A stretch of DNA of 64,000 nucleotides from a virus. The stretch spans positions 172,310-236,309 of IMG/VR virus record IMGVR_UViG_3300032322_002561; one strand, 5' to 3'. Made by a program: the position numbers and the translations under genes. This document shows, piece by piece, positions 57,673-64,000 of the stretch (the stretch's first letter is position 1; the number at the start of each line of letters is the position of its first letter). The notes beneath the pieces were generated by a model. The model was not told where the DNA came from. It ran no database searches and saw only the letters and a program-made list of their open reading frames with translations.

Positions 57673-57836
57673 ACTGGCATATCACTCATCTTGGCTTTTT
57701 CTTTACGCTGAGCGTGTTTGTTAAGAGCATCGGCACTGCGTTGTTGGAAGTCTACCATCCTGTGATAACCCATCTGATAGCAAGGACAGTAATTGCCCAA
57801 GATCTTTCTGGCCAACCAAATTCTAAATCGTTTCAT
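57669..57836 (-). CDS. 55-aa basic protein with Cys/Tyr cluster
   Basis: MKRFRIWLARKILGNYCPCYQMGYHRM...QRSADALNKHAQRKEKAKM. AGAGGA 5 nt before ATG. Amphipathic N-terminal helix, CPCY motif. Overlaps both neighbours by ATGA-type junctions. Confidence 0.65.
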   Translation of the reverse strand: MKRFRIWLARKILGNYCPCYQMGYHRMVDFQQRSADALNKHAQRKEKAKMSDMPV

Positions 57837-58230
57837 GTATTTCCTCTGCGAGATATCGTTGTAATTCTTTGTCGGTGGGCTCTACTGTGTAGTTGTGTTT
57901 GAAAAAGATTTCATAACTGTCTGATCCGTATTTGCCAATGCCATATAACATTGTAGCATCGTTGCCGTCCCAGGTCAAGAAATCCTCAGTCATTTTTCGT
58001 AGCCGCTGGCAACGCACATTCGCCATGCCCAGACTCTGGATAACCTGTTTGATTTCCTGTTCTGTGGCCTGCAAAAACAGTTCCGGTGTGGGCCAGCGAT
58101 CTAGGAATTCGGGCAACACGGTTTTCACAGGTTTACGTCCAGTTTGATTCAGCATGATGACGCCGACCATGTGTTGCCAGGCGCCATCAATCTGTTGCTG
58201 TACCATTAGATCATCGCGCAGGGCCTGCAT
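57823..58230 (-). CDS. MBD4-like HhH DNA glycosylase
   Basis: 135 aa from ATG 58230. DGAWQHMVGVIMLNQTGRKPVKTVLPEFLDRWPTPELFLQATEQEI and the helix-hairpin-helix YGIGKYGSDSYEIFF with catalytic Asp (GSDSY) match MBD4-type glycosylases, shortened at the N-terminus. Would remove mispaired T or U. No Fe-S cysteines. Confidence 0.85.
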   Translation of the reverse strand: MQALRDDLMVQQQIDGAWQHMVGVIMLNQTGRKPVKTVLPEFLDRWPTPELFLQATEQEIKQVIQSLGMANVRCQRLRKMTEDFLTWDGNDATMLYGIGKYGSDSYEIFFKHNYTVEPTDKELQRYLAEEIHETI

Positions 58231-58231
58231 G

Positions 58232-58906
58232 TTAGTCGTCGTTGCGTCCACCAAACAACTGCAACAGACTCATGAAAATGTTGATAAAGTTCAAGTATAG
58301 GCTGAGTGCGCCAACCACATCGGCCTTTTTGTCCGGATCTGCCACACTGACTTCCTCACGGATGCGCTGTGTGTCATAGGCAGTGAGTCCTAGGAACACG
58401 ATGATGGCCACTGCCGAAACTACCATGGCCAGAGTTGAGTTGCCCAGGAAAATGTTCACGATGCTGGTGATGACTAATGCAATCACACCCACCATCAAAA
58501 ACGATCCCCACGACTCCAGGCTCCGCTTGGTAAAATATCCCCATAGGCTCATGGTGGCAAACAATACTGCGGCGCCCAAGAAGGCTGTGACAATGCTGGT
58601 GGCGGTGAATGTGATGAATATGGTGCTCATGCTCAAGCCCATCAGTGCGGCAAAGCCGTACAAGAAGGCCTGCGCTTCGGTTCGGGTAGCACGATTCATC
58701 ACAAAGCCCATGGCCAGGATCACTGCCAAGGGCGCAAAGATCACGATCCATTTGACCCATGAGCCAAATAAGAAACTCATCAGTGCTGGACTTGATGCTA
58801 CCGCCATGCTCACAATCATGCTGACTACCACAGCCAAGAACATGTTGTTGTAGACCGACAGCATGCGGCTGTTTACTTCACTTGCACTTGCATATAATGT
58901 TGTCAT
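58232..58906 (-). CDS. Bax inhibitor-1/YccA-like membrane protein
   Basis: 224 aa, seven TM segments; VGALSLYLNFINIFMSLLQLFGG and LGLTAYDTQRIRE are BI-1 signatures with the conserved Asp pair. Bacterial members leak Ca2+ or bind FtsH and modulate membrane proteolysis. AGGAG before ATG. Could protect the membrane during infection; inference. Confidence 0.9.
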   Translation of the reverse strand: MTTLYASASEVNSRMLSVYNNMFLAVVVSMIVSMAVASSPALMSFLFGSWVKWIVIFAPLAVILAMGFVMNRATRTEAQAFLYGFAALMGLSMSTIFITFTATSIVTAFLGAAVLFATMSLWGYFTKRSLESWGSFLMVGVIALVITSIVNIFLGNSTLAMVVSAVAIIVFLGLTAYDTQRIREEVSVADPDKKADVVGALSLYLNFINIFMSLLQLFGGRNDD

Positions 58907-58914
58907 TGTTTCTC

Positions 58915-59097
58915 CTAAAAATATTTTACTGAAACCACAATAATCACCAACAGACCCACTGCTACCGCAACTTTAATCATGCGTTCGCGAAAAGTTTCTG
59001 TCTCGGGATCACGAATACGAAAATAAATGTCGCTGTCATAATCGTACATGTACATGCGTCCATCTATTTCGATCATGTTATTGTTAATTTTTTTCAT
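58915..59097 (-). CDS. 60-aa C-terminally anchored protein
   Basis: ATG 59097. MIEIDGRMYMYDYDSDIYFRIRD, then TM (VAVAVGLLVIIVVSVKYF). Unknown. Confidence 0.68.
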   Translation of the reverse strand: MKKINNNMIEIDGRMYMYDYDSDIYFRIRDPETETFRERMIKVAVAVGLLVIIVVSVKYF

Positions 59098-59101
59098 TGC
59101 T

Positions 59102-59344
59102 TCAAGTGATATTGGGTGTGGGCTTGGCTCCGGTGCAACTACCACCGTTGTCAAACCATAAACTCATGGCCTGATCACGATAGGCTTCTAGTTCGTCCTG
59201 TCGCGTTATTTGTGCCTGGGACTCCTCGTACTCGGCCCGTCGTTGCTGGTAAGCTTCTTCTGTAAGTGCATGCCAGCCACAGCATTGACCCGTGGGACTA
59301 CGACCACATCCGCAAGTATTTTGAGCTTCAAGCTTGACCATCAT
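59102..59344 (-). CDS. CDGSH-like iron-sulphur protein
   Basis: 80 aa from ATG 59344. CGCGRSPTGQCCGWHALTEE fits CxCxxS-x4-C-x-G-x-H, the 3Cys-1His 2Fe-2S site, with C in place of D. The C-terminal part is acidic and helical. Redox or cluster transfer role possible. Confidence 0.72.
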   Translation of the reverse strand: MMVKLEAQNTCGCGRSPTGQCCGWHALTEEAYQQRRAEYEESQAQITRQDELEAYRDQAMSLWFDNGGSCTGAKPTPNIT

Positions 59345-59571
59345 GACAGACTTCCAATCCATTTATCCACACGAGCTTCGGCTTCGGCCTGGCTTATGGC
59401 ATGTACCATGATCCTAGCCGGCTCACCGTGACGGTGACGCACAGTGTACCTAAACTCGCCCGAAAACGGCACATCTTCTATGTCCCTTAACACTTCAAAC
59501 TCTTGTAGATTACGAACACGATCAATGGCATCCGCAGTCATTTCCTTGACATCGATAGAGCGTTTTCTCAT
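59341..59571 (-). CDS. Unknown small protein
   Basis: 76 aa; SIDVKEMTADAIDRVRNL, FRYTVRHRHGEPARIMVHAISQAEAEARVDKW. Compact alpha/beta; unknown. Confidence 0.7.
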   Translation of the reverse strand: MRKRSIDVKEMTADAIDRVRNLQEFEVLRDIEDVPFSGEFRYTVRHRHGEPARIMVHAISQAEAEARVDKWIGSLS

Positions 59572-60953
59572 GCTTCCTCCTTAAGTGATTCAAATTGACG
59601 CCAAGCATTGGGCTTGACTGTTTTGTTGTTTTCATCCTTCCATACCTTGCCAGTCCAGGTCAACACAGCTTCGTTGGGCCAGGGCCACGTGGGCAGTTTA
59701 GCCAACTGACATTCGTATATACCTTTTTCCGCAGGCGGAGTCTCTGCCGGAGTCCAGGGTGCTTCAAAAGTGCCGTGCTGTTCAAAGTCTGTCAGGATCT
59801 TTTCTAACTCTGCTGCTGGATCCCAGTCAACTGGAATGCAATATTTGTCACGGTTTTTGCGACCTTTGGCTGTGTCTGGATCATAGTCAATCCATGAAAA
59901 CTCTGTGCCATCACAGTCGGGACAGTGGCTATTATAGTCTTCATCATCACGGCGATCATCGCTTGAGCCCACCCAACCACACTTTTTGTTGTCGCAGATC
60001 AAGGTAGGCGGTTCCGGAGGTTGATTGGTCCACGATGTTGTGTCCCAGTTGTAGCCTTGCCAAGTCACAATACCGTCATCGTCCTTGGCATGGAACTTGC
60101 CGTATTCCCAGTCACCAAAGTGGTTACCATCCCAATACAGACTACCATAGGTGCTGCCATAGCCATAGTTACAACTATAGTATCCAGGATGTACCGGTTT
60201 GTGATCCTTGAACTTGAAGCTAGGGCTCTTTTCCCAGTCGCTGGGGCTGGTGCCATATTCAGGATGACCCCAGTCCTTTTCCTCGGGCTCATACCGTTCC
60301 CAATTGCCCTCATCATCAATAAGCCGCACCATGTCCATGTCCGAGCTCTTGCCATCGGTGCTGCCACCATAGTTTTCGATCTCTTCGTCGTCGTAGTAGA
60401 CACTGTTGACGATTTCTTCACCGTCAACTTCATCGTAGTTTAACACCAATTTTTCAATGTCGAACGGTGCCCGCAGTGGGATATCACCTTCGAAGAATGT
60501 GCCTTTTTCGTTGGAACTACCAATGAACACTACTTCACCCTTTTTGGCCATGCCCACCCAGACTTCGTCGTTGCAACTCCAACCCGGGCTGTCATCGCAA
60601 CCGTCACAGTCTTCCAATCGCTTTTCAAACACAGTCGTGCCGTTTTCGTCTTCAATCTGTATGGTGCCAGCGTTGCGGCTAACTCCATTGACATGTGCCA
60701 TGCCATCGCACTCGTACCACGAACCTGGAGTGAATGGTAACATGTCTTCATCCAGCCCCATTTCTTCACAGGCATCATGGTTCCAGGCAATATCAACCAA
60801 GTCTACTTGATGCTCCATGCAGTAGTCCCAGACCTTGGGATCTACACGGCCCATGACCTTTTCACCACCGTAACCCCACAGGCTGATTTTGTAGGTCCTG
60901 GGTGTAAATTTCAGTGTGTCGATTAATTGTTGCTGTTCTTCTTGAGTTGCCAT
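59568..60953 (-). CDS. Large acidic protein with zinc ribbon
   Basis: 461 aa, strongly acidic. Zinc ribbon CDNKKCGWVG...HCPDCDG at ~330-360 and another Cys cluster CDGCDDSPGWSC (~115-126). A Gly/Tyr/Trp-rich stretch lies near 255-300. AAGGA before ATG. No family; may bind nucleic acid-binding proteins or act as DNA mimic. Confidence 0.75.
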   Translation of the reverse strand: MATQEEQQQLIDTLKFTPRTYKISLWGYGGEKVMGRVDPKVWDYCMEHQVDLVDIAWNHDACEEMGLDEDMLPFTPGSWYECDGMAHVNGVSRNAGTIQIEDENGTTVFEKRLEDCDGCDDSPGWSCNDEVWVGMAKKGEVVFIGSSNEKGTFFEGDIPLRAPFDIEKLVLNYDEVDGEEIVNSVYYDDEEIENYGGSTDGKSSDMDMVRLIDDEGNWERYEPEEKDWGHPEYGTSPSDWEKSPSFKFKDHKPVHPGYYSCNYGYGSTYGSLYWDGNHFGDWEYGKFHAKDDDGIVTWQGYNWDTTSWTNQPPEPPTLICDNKKCGWVGSSDDRRDDEDYNSHCPDCDGTEFSWIDYDPDTAKGRKNRDKYCIPVDWDPAAELEKILTDFEQHGTFEAPWTPAETPPAEKGIYECQLAKLPTWPWPNEAVLTWTGKVWKDENNKTVKPNAWRQFESLKEEA

Positions 60954-60962
60954 TGCGTTTCC

Positions 60963-61172
60963 TTACTGGTAGTCCTTGTTTAGTTGTGCCCATGACATCC
61001 AGGCCTTGAATGCATTATACACTGTTTCGGCTTCGCGGTCATCCTGAGCGACTTTGACACCACGCACCCAAAATCCATCCGGACCGACTCGTAGCATTTC
61101 TGCTCCGCCGGCCAAGCAGGTTATGGTGTTAGATGGCTCGTGAGCCATGACATGAAACTCGTATCCGCTCAT
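60963..61172 (-). CDS. Conserved small phage protein
   Basis: 69 aa; ITCLAGGAEMLRVGPDGFWVRGVKVAQDDREAETVYNAFKAWMSWAQLN is a frequently seen T4-like phage hypothetical. Confidence 0.82.
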   Translation of the reverse strand: MSGYEFHVMAHEPSNTITCLAGGAEMLRVGPDGFWVRGVKVAQDDREAETVYNAFKAWMSWAQLNKDYQ

Positions 61173-61252
61173 GCCACAAACTGGCGGATGCGTTTGATTG
61201 CTTTTTCAATGCGCCACTTGATATAGGCTATCCATTCTCGAGGATGTATCAT
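61169..61252 (-). CDS. 27-aa basic peptide
   Basis: MIHPREWIAYIKWRIEKAIK...; CGGAG 7 nt before ATG, ATGA junctions on both sides. A single amphipathic helix. Confidence 0.5.
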   Translation of the reverse strand: MIHPREWIAYIKWRIEKAIKRIRQFVA

Positions 61253-61395
61253 CGTTGATCTCCGTTTAAAAAATCTATTGTTTTACTGACTACCAATCCT
61301 AGTATCAAAGCACCACCTATCACAGCCAGGGCTTCAACCAGCCATGGTTCCAGCCATGATAAATCGAAAAGTTTTGTATATTGTTCAAACATCAT
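61249..61395 (-). CDS. 48-aa membrane protein
   Basis: ATG 61395 overlaps the ligase stop. MMFEQYTKLFDLSWLEPW then TM (ALAVIGGALILGLVVSKTI). Unknown. Confidence 0.6.
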   Translation of the reverse strand: MMFEQYTKLFDLSWLEPWLVEALAVIGGALILGLVVSKTIDFLNGDQR

Positions 61396-62759
61396 ATCTT
61401 CTCCCCGGCTTCAAAGCCACGAAAACGCACAAATCTTGGAAACCTCAGGCTGTAGGTTCCATCTTGATTTTGGGTTACAGCGTCTGCCGCAACCTCAACC
61501 ACTCGGCCAAGTAGGTCATCTCGGGCACTCCAATATTCATCACGATTCTCATCGGTAAGTCCACTGCCCACATTAACACGAATAGCTCGATCCGCATCGG
61601 TTCCTTCACAGATTATAGCACCCAATCTACCTTCATTGCGACCTGTGCCTTCCTCAAAGCCCACTATGTTCAAGTCCACGGTAATCACCGGTTTCCACTT
61701 CATCCAGAACGTGGTACGTTTACACTCATAAGGTGCGCCCACATCCTTGATCATGATGCCTTCAAAGCCATCGGCCACTGCATCATTGGCAAAGCGTCGC
61801 ATGATGTCCTGCCCTTCGGCAGTGCCGAGATCCACATCCATGCCTGGCATCACACGCAGATTTGGTTCGGATTCGATGTGTTCTTGATTCGTGCTCAACA
61901 TCAAGGTTCGCTTGTGTTGTTGCGCATTCCAAAATCCACGTTCAAAGTCTGCCAAGGGAATCACATCAAAGATGTAATACATCATGTCCTTGGTTTTTGC
62001 GTTGTCCTTGCGCTGGGCCTGTTTCATGAGGGCCTGGAAACTTTCGCCCACGATTTCGCCATCCAACACAAAAGGACCCTTGGTTTCCAAACTAATGCGG
62101 CCCTTGACCCGAGCGATCTGTTCTTCGATGTCAGGAAAGTTTTCAAACTGTTTGCCGTTGCGACTGTAAAGTGTCACACGGTTCTTGGTGCAGAGAGCCA
62201 AAACACGCACACCATCCAACTTACACTCTATGCGTTTGACACCTTTCATCTTGCTGGCATGGTCGTTGCTATCTGTGGCCAACTGACAAGTGAACACAGG
62301 AATGCGCCATTCAGTCTTGCCCACAACCTTGTTGATGGTTTTTTCTGAAATGCCACAGCGTAGGTCTTTGATGATGACCCTGCGGCATAAGCCATTCCAC
62401 TCTTCCGAGTCAAACTCTTGGCTCATTGCTTCAATGGCTTCTCGTGCGGCATTGCCAGTGACACTTCTAGTTCTCAAGGCTTCCAACAAGGCCCAAAATC
62501 TAGGCCAGGGATTGGGTCTATCCACAAGTCCTTGGGTTTCTGCCACCTGGCGCACACCAAACACATGGAAGGGGTTGTAGGCTTCGTAGCAGTTGAACAA
62601 AAAGCATTGAGCATTGGCCGAACCTAGCTTGGCAGCCATGAGCGCCTTTTCGATCACCTTTTCCTTGTGTATTCTGCTGTCTGAGCTTTCGAGATCACGG
62701 ATCCAGTCTGCGGCCAACTTGAGTCCTTCGAACTTGACATCTTGCATGTCCAATGCCAT
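61392..62759 (-). CDS. ATP-dependent DNA ligase
   Basis: 455 aa. Adenylation Lys180 in ECKLDGVRV, motif III FVLDGEIVGES, IV DGFEGIMIKD, V FWMKWKP, and a C-terminal OB region ending RFPRFVRFRGFE. Similar size and motifs to T4 gp30. Seals nicks in phage replication and repair. Coupled TAATG to 62929. Confidence 0.95.
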   Translation of the reverse strand: MALDMQDVKFEGLKLAADWIRDLESSDSRIHKEKVIEKALMAAKLGSANAQCFLFNCYEAYNPFHVFGVRQVAETQGLVDRPNPWPRFWALLEALRTRSVTGNAAREAIEAMSQEFDSEEWNGLCRRVIIKDLRCGISEKTINKVVGKTEWRIPVFTCQLATDSNDHASKMKGVKRIECKLDGVRVLALCTKNRVTLYSRNGKQFENFPDIEEQIARVKGRISLETKGPFVLDGEIVGESFQALMKQAQRKDNAKTKDMMYYIFDVIPLADFERGFWNAQQHKRTLMLSTNQEHIESEPNLRVMPGMDVDLGTAEGQDIMRRFANDAVADGFEGIMIKDVGAPYECKRTTFWMKWKPVITVDLNIVGFEEGTGRNEGRLGAIICEGTDADRAIRVNVGSGLTDENRDEYWSARDDLLGRVVEVAADAVTQNQDGTYSLRFPRFVRFRGFEAGEKI

Positions 62760-62929
62760 TATTTAATGCCCTGTTGTTGATGTTTATACTCGCGCTTTAA
62801 CCAATACTTGTACATGCGGAAATAAGTTGCGGCATCACAAACTGGAAAACCATAAATGCTGGCTTCATCTTTGTGTTCCATGTAGATTCGCATGAGCCAC
62901 AATTTAAATGGGGTTTCAAAATTTTTCAT
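62759..62929 (-). CDS. 56-aa conserved phage protein
   Basis: MKNFETPFKLWLMRIYMEHKDEASIYGF...YFRMYKYWLKREYKHQ. Recurrent next to replication genes in T4-like phages. Function unknown. Confidence 0.72.
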   Translation of the reverse strand: MKNFETPFKLWLMRIYMEHKDEASIYGFPVCDAATYFRMYKYWLKREYKHQQQGIK

Positions 62930-63089
62930 GTTTAACTTTCGTTTCATCCATAAAAGTGTCCAGTGCGGCCAACTGTTCTGGTGTGAGCAGTCGCACGTTT
63001 CTGACCATGTGCTCCACAGCCGACAGATCATCTTGATCTCGATCCACGGCGTAGAGTCTCATGATCGCCAGGGCCTGTTCCAGCACCAT
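62916..63089 (-). CDS. 57-aa helical protein
   Basis: MVLEQALAIMRLYAVDRDQDDLSAVEHMV...TPEQLAALDTFMDET. TAATG junction with 63089 and 14-bp overlap downstream. Confidence 0.62.
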   Translation of the reverse strand: MVLEQALAIMRLYAVDRDQDDLSAVEHMVRNVRLLTPEQLAALDTFMDETKVKHEKF

Positions 63090-63427
63090 TAGTCCAACCT
63101 CGAGCCAGCATAAGCACGGAAGCCATACTTCTCAAAAACCTTTGCGGCTGCCTCGGCACCGGCTTCAAGGGTGTCAATGTTCTGGCAACCATAGCCTGCA
63201 GGATTCCAGATCTGGAAACTGCCGGTGTAACTCTTGCGTAGGCCGGCTGCTTTCAAATAGCGACCGATCTTGGTGTTGCCTTTGATGCCAAAAATGTCTA
63301 CCCAGGCAAAACCACAGGCATACTGATCGCGTCCGCCCAACTTGTCTTTGAAAAACGCATCGGCTGAAATATAAGCCGCTGTCTTGGCTTCTTCTACAAT
63401 TTCGTTGATTTGTTCTTGCGTGTACAT
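63089..63427 (-). CDS. Conserved phage hypothetical
   Basis: 112 aa; GGRDQYACGFAWVDIFGIKGNTKIGRYL, ending YAGSRLD, a widely found phage family. AAGGAG before ATG; first gene of the 63460 promoter unit that includes the ligase. Confidence 0.84.
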   Translation of the reverse strand: MYTQEQINEIVEEAKTAAYISADAFFKDKLGGRDQYACGFAWVDIFGIKGNTKIGRYLKAAGLRKSYTGSFQIWNPAGYGCQNIDTLEAGAEAAAKVFEKYGFRAYAGSRLD

Positions 63428-63459
63428 AACTGGCTCCTTATTTCTAACTGTATAATAAT

Positions 63460-63488
63460 ATTATAGCAAATTGGTAATTTTTGGTCAA
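63460..63488 (-). promoter_or_regulatory. Early-type sigma70 promoter
   Basis: CGGTTGACCAAAAA block; -35 63483-63488, 17 bp, TATAAT 63460-63465 with TGC. Confidence 0.9.
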
Positions 63489-63492
63489 CCGC

Positions 63493-63720
63493 TTAAAAAT
63501 GTGGGTCCAAATACTCGTGTTTGCCGGCCATCAAGTAGACGTACTTACAGCCAGTTTGGTTGTAGTGAACACTGCCATCTCTAGCCACCTTGCGGGTGTA
63601 TTGACGACCCGAATCAGTGAAAATAAACCGTTTGGTAATTCTGGTAATTTTACCATCGTAGTAACGATCACAATTGATACCGTAACTTACATCGTCACCA
63701 ACTTTGTATTCTGTAGCCAT
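63493..63720 (-). CDS. Conserved small phage protein
   Basis: 75 aa; YKVGDDVSYGINCDRYYDGKITRITKRFIFTDSGRQYTRK, an SH3/KOW-like beta domain common in phages. AAGGAG before ATG. Confidence 0.8.
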   Translation of the reverse strand: MATEYKVGDDVSYGINCDRYYDGKITRITKRFIFTDSGRQYTRKVARDGSVHYNQTGCKYVYLMAGKHEYLDPHF

Positions 63721-63750
63721 TTTCAGCTCCTTTTTATTAACTATACAACT

Positions 63751-63779
63751 ATTATAACCGATTTGTCATTATTGGTCAA
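63751..63779 (-). promoter_or_regulatory. Early-type sigma70 promoter
   Basis: TTGACC 63774-63779, 17 bp, TATAAT 63751-63756. Drives 63720. Confidence 0.87.
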
Positions 63780-63807
63780 CCATTGTCCCGGACTTAGGAT
63801 TTACAAG

Positions 63808-63830
63808 TTAGTACGCACTAACCTACCCTG
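63808..63830 (-). terminator. Possible terminator hairpin
   Basis: GTTAGT-gcgt-ACTAAC downstream of the partial gene at 63854. It contains GGTTAG shared with the folded 12.5-kb segment. U-run poor. Confidence 0.35.
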
Positions 63831-63853
63831 GTTGCCGCCGAGCTGGAGATTGC

Positions 63854-64000
63854 TTATGCGTAAATTCCGCAGGCCCGCATAAATCGAGCCCAATCAAAGT
63901 TTGAGTTGCTGACTGCACAGGCCGCACCCACTGCCATGGCTGCTTTTTTACGAGCTTGTTCGTCGTCGATGAAACTGATATTTTTGGCGAGTAGTTCAAA
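63854..64000 (-). CDS. Unknown protein (N-terminus beyond window)
   Basis: The last 48 residues are visible (FELLAKNISFIDDEQARKK, AMAVGAACAVSNSNFDW, FMRACGIYA). Helical. Start lies to the right of the window. Confidence 0.6.
   Translation of the reverse strand, partial: FELLAKNISFIDDEQARKKAAMAVGAACAVSNSNFDWARFMRACGIYA

Noticed and set aside
60021-60443. 140-codon plus-strand frame
   Set aside because: Antisense of the acidic zinc-ribbon gene; hydrophobic bias is the complement of Asp/Glu codons.
1-64000. Window as a bacterial chromosome segment, because of dnaK, clpX, infA, nadE and others
   Set aside because: These genes are isolated among phage genes, overlap small phage hypotheticals, and use T4-type late and repeated early promoters; fibre, endolysin and ligase genes are phage-like. 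A full contig would settle it.
1-64000. tRNA genes, IS elements, integrase or att sites
   Set aside because: No cloverleaf with T-loop GGTTCRANTCC, no transposase or integrase and no terminal repeats were seen.

Overview
This window looks like part of the genome of a large tailed bacteriophage related to the T4-like myoviruses, infecting a Gram-negative, probably aquatic, host. The case rests on two divergent repetitive tail-fibre genes at the left end, a signal-anchored cell-wall hydrolase, an ATP-dependent DNA ligase, long runs of small overlapping genes (ATGA, TAATG and TGATG junctions), and T4-type late promoters (TATAAATA, CTAAATA, GTAAATA). Host-like genes (infA, rpsU, dnaK, hsp20, clpX, clpP, clpS, nadE, erpA, sodB, fdxA) sit singly among phage genes rather than in their usual bacterial operons. 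No tRNA, IS element or CRISPR array was seen.

Layout. 1-5782: divergent tail-fibre genes and a glycine-rich adhesin-like protein. 5779-8794: leftward operon ending infA-sodB-erpA. 8856-10440: lysis hydrolase with a long structured leader, then ferredoxin; nadE and small genes to 11.9 kb. 12.46-12.81 kb: a gene-free, highly folded segment. 12.8-26.3 kb: leftward early-type operons of small, mostly unknown genes (DUF2452, DUF1281, SWIM, gamma-glutamylcyclotransferase, metallophosphoesterase, DGQHR and methyltransferase proteins). 26.4-31.4 kb: radical SAM protein, asparagine-synthase-like protein, ClpP, a possible nuclease and a second ClpP-like protease. 31.5-39.2 kb: cell-envelope region with two secreted proteins, a phasin-like protein, a desaturase and a rightward curli cluster (csgF, csgG, curlin repeats, FecR). 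39.2-40.5 kb: small membrane proteins. 40.6-50.1 kb: CHASE2 adenylate cyclase, SpeD-like and DUF3445 proteins, UV endonuclease, amidinotransferase, 2OG oxygenase, nucleotide-sugar dehydrogenase, glycosyltransferase-like protein and a second phosphoesterase. 50.1-56.1 kb: clpS-hsp20-dnaK and rpsU-clpX. 56.1-64 kb: desaturase, MBD4-like glycosylase, Bax-inhibitor-like protein, CDGSH-like protein, DNA ligase and small early genes.

Regulation can be read directly. Eighteen sigma70-type promoters, most with a GGTTGACCAAAAA-like -35 block and TATAAT, all fire leftward and head the early-type operons. T4-like TAAATA elements occur on both strands upstream of tail-fibre, curli, chaperone, desaturase, cyclase and sod genes. 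In four genes the element lies exactly 5 nt before ATG, which predicts leaderless late mRNAs. dnaK, hsp20 and the phasin-like gene share a distinctive 5' hairpin architecture with covarying stems. Together the genes suggest control of host translation (IF-1, S21), protein folding and turnover (DnaK, Hsp20, ClpX, ClpP, ClpS), redox and Fe-S state, membrane lipids, surface amyloid and cAMP signalling.
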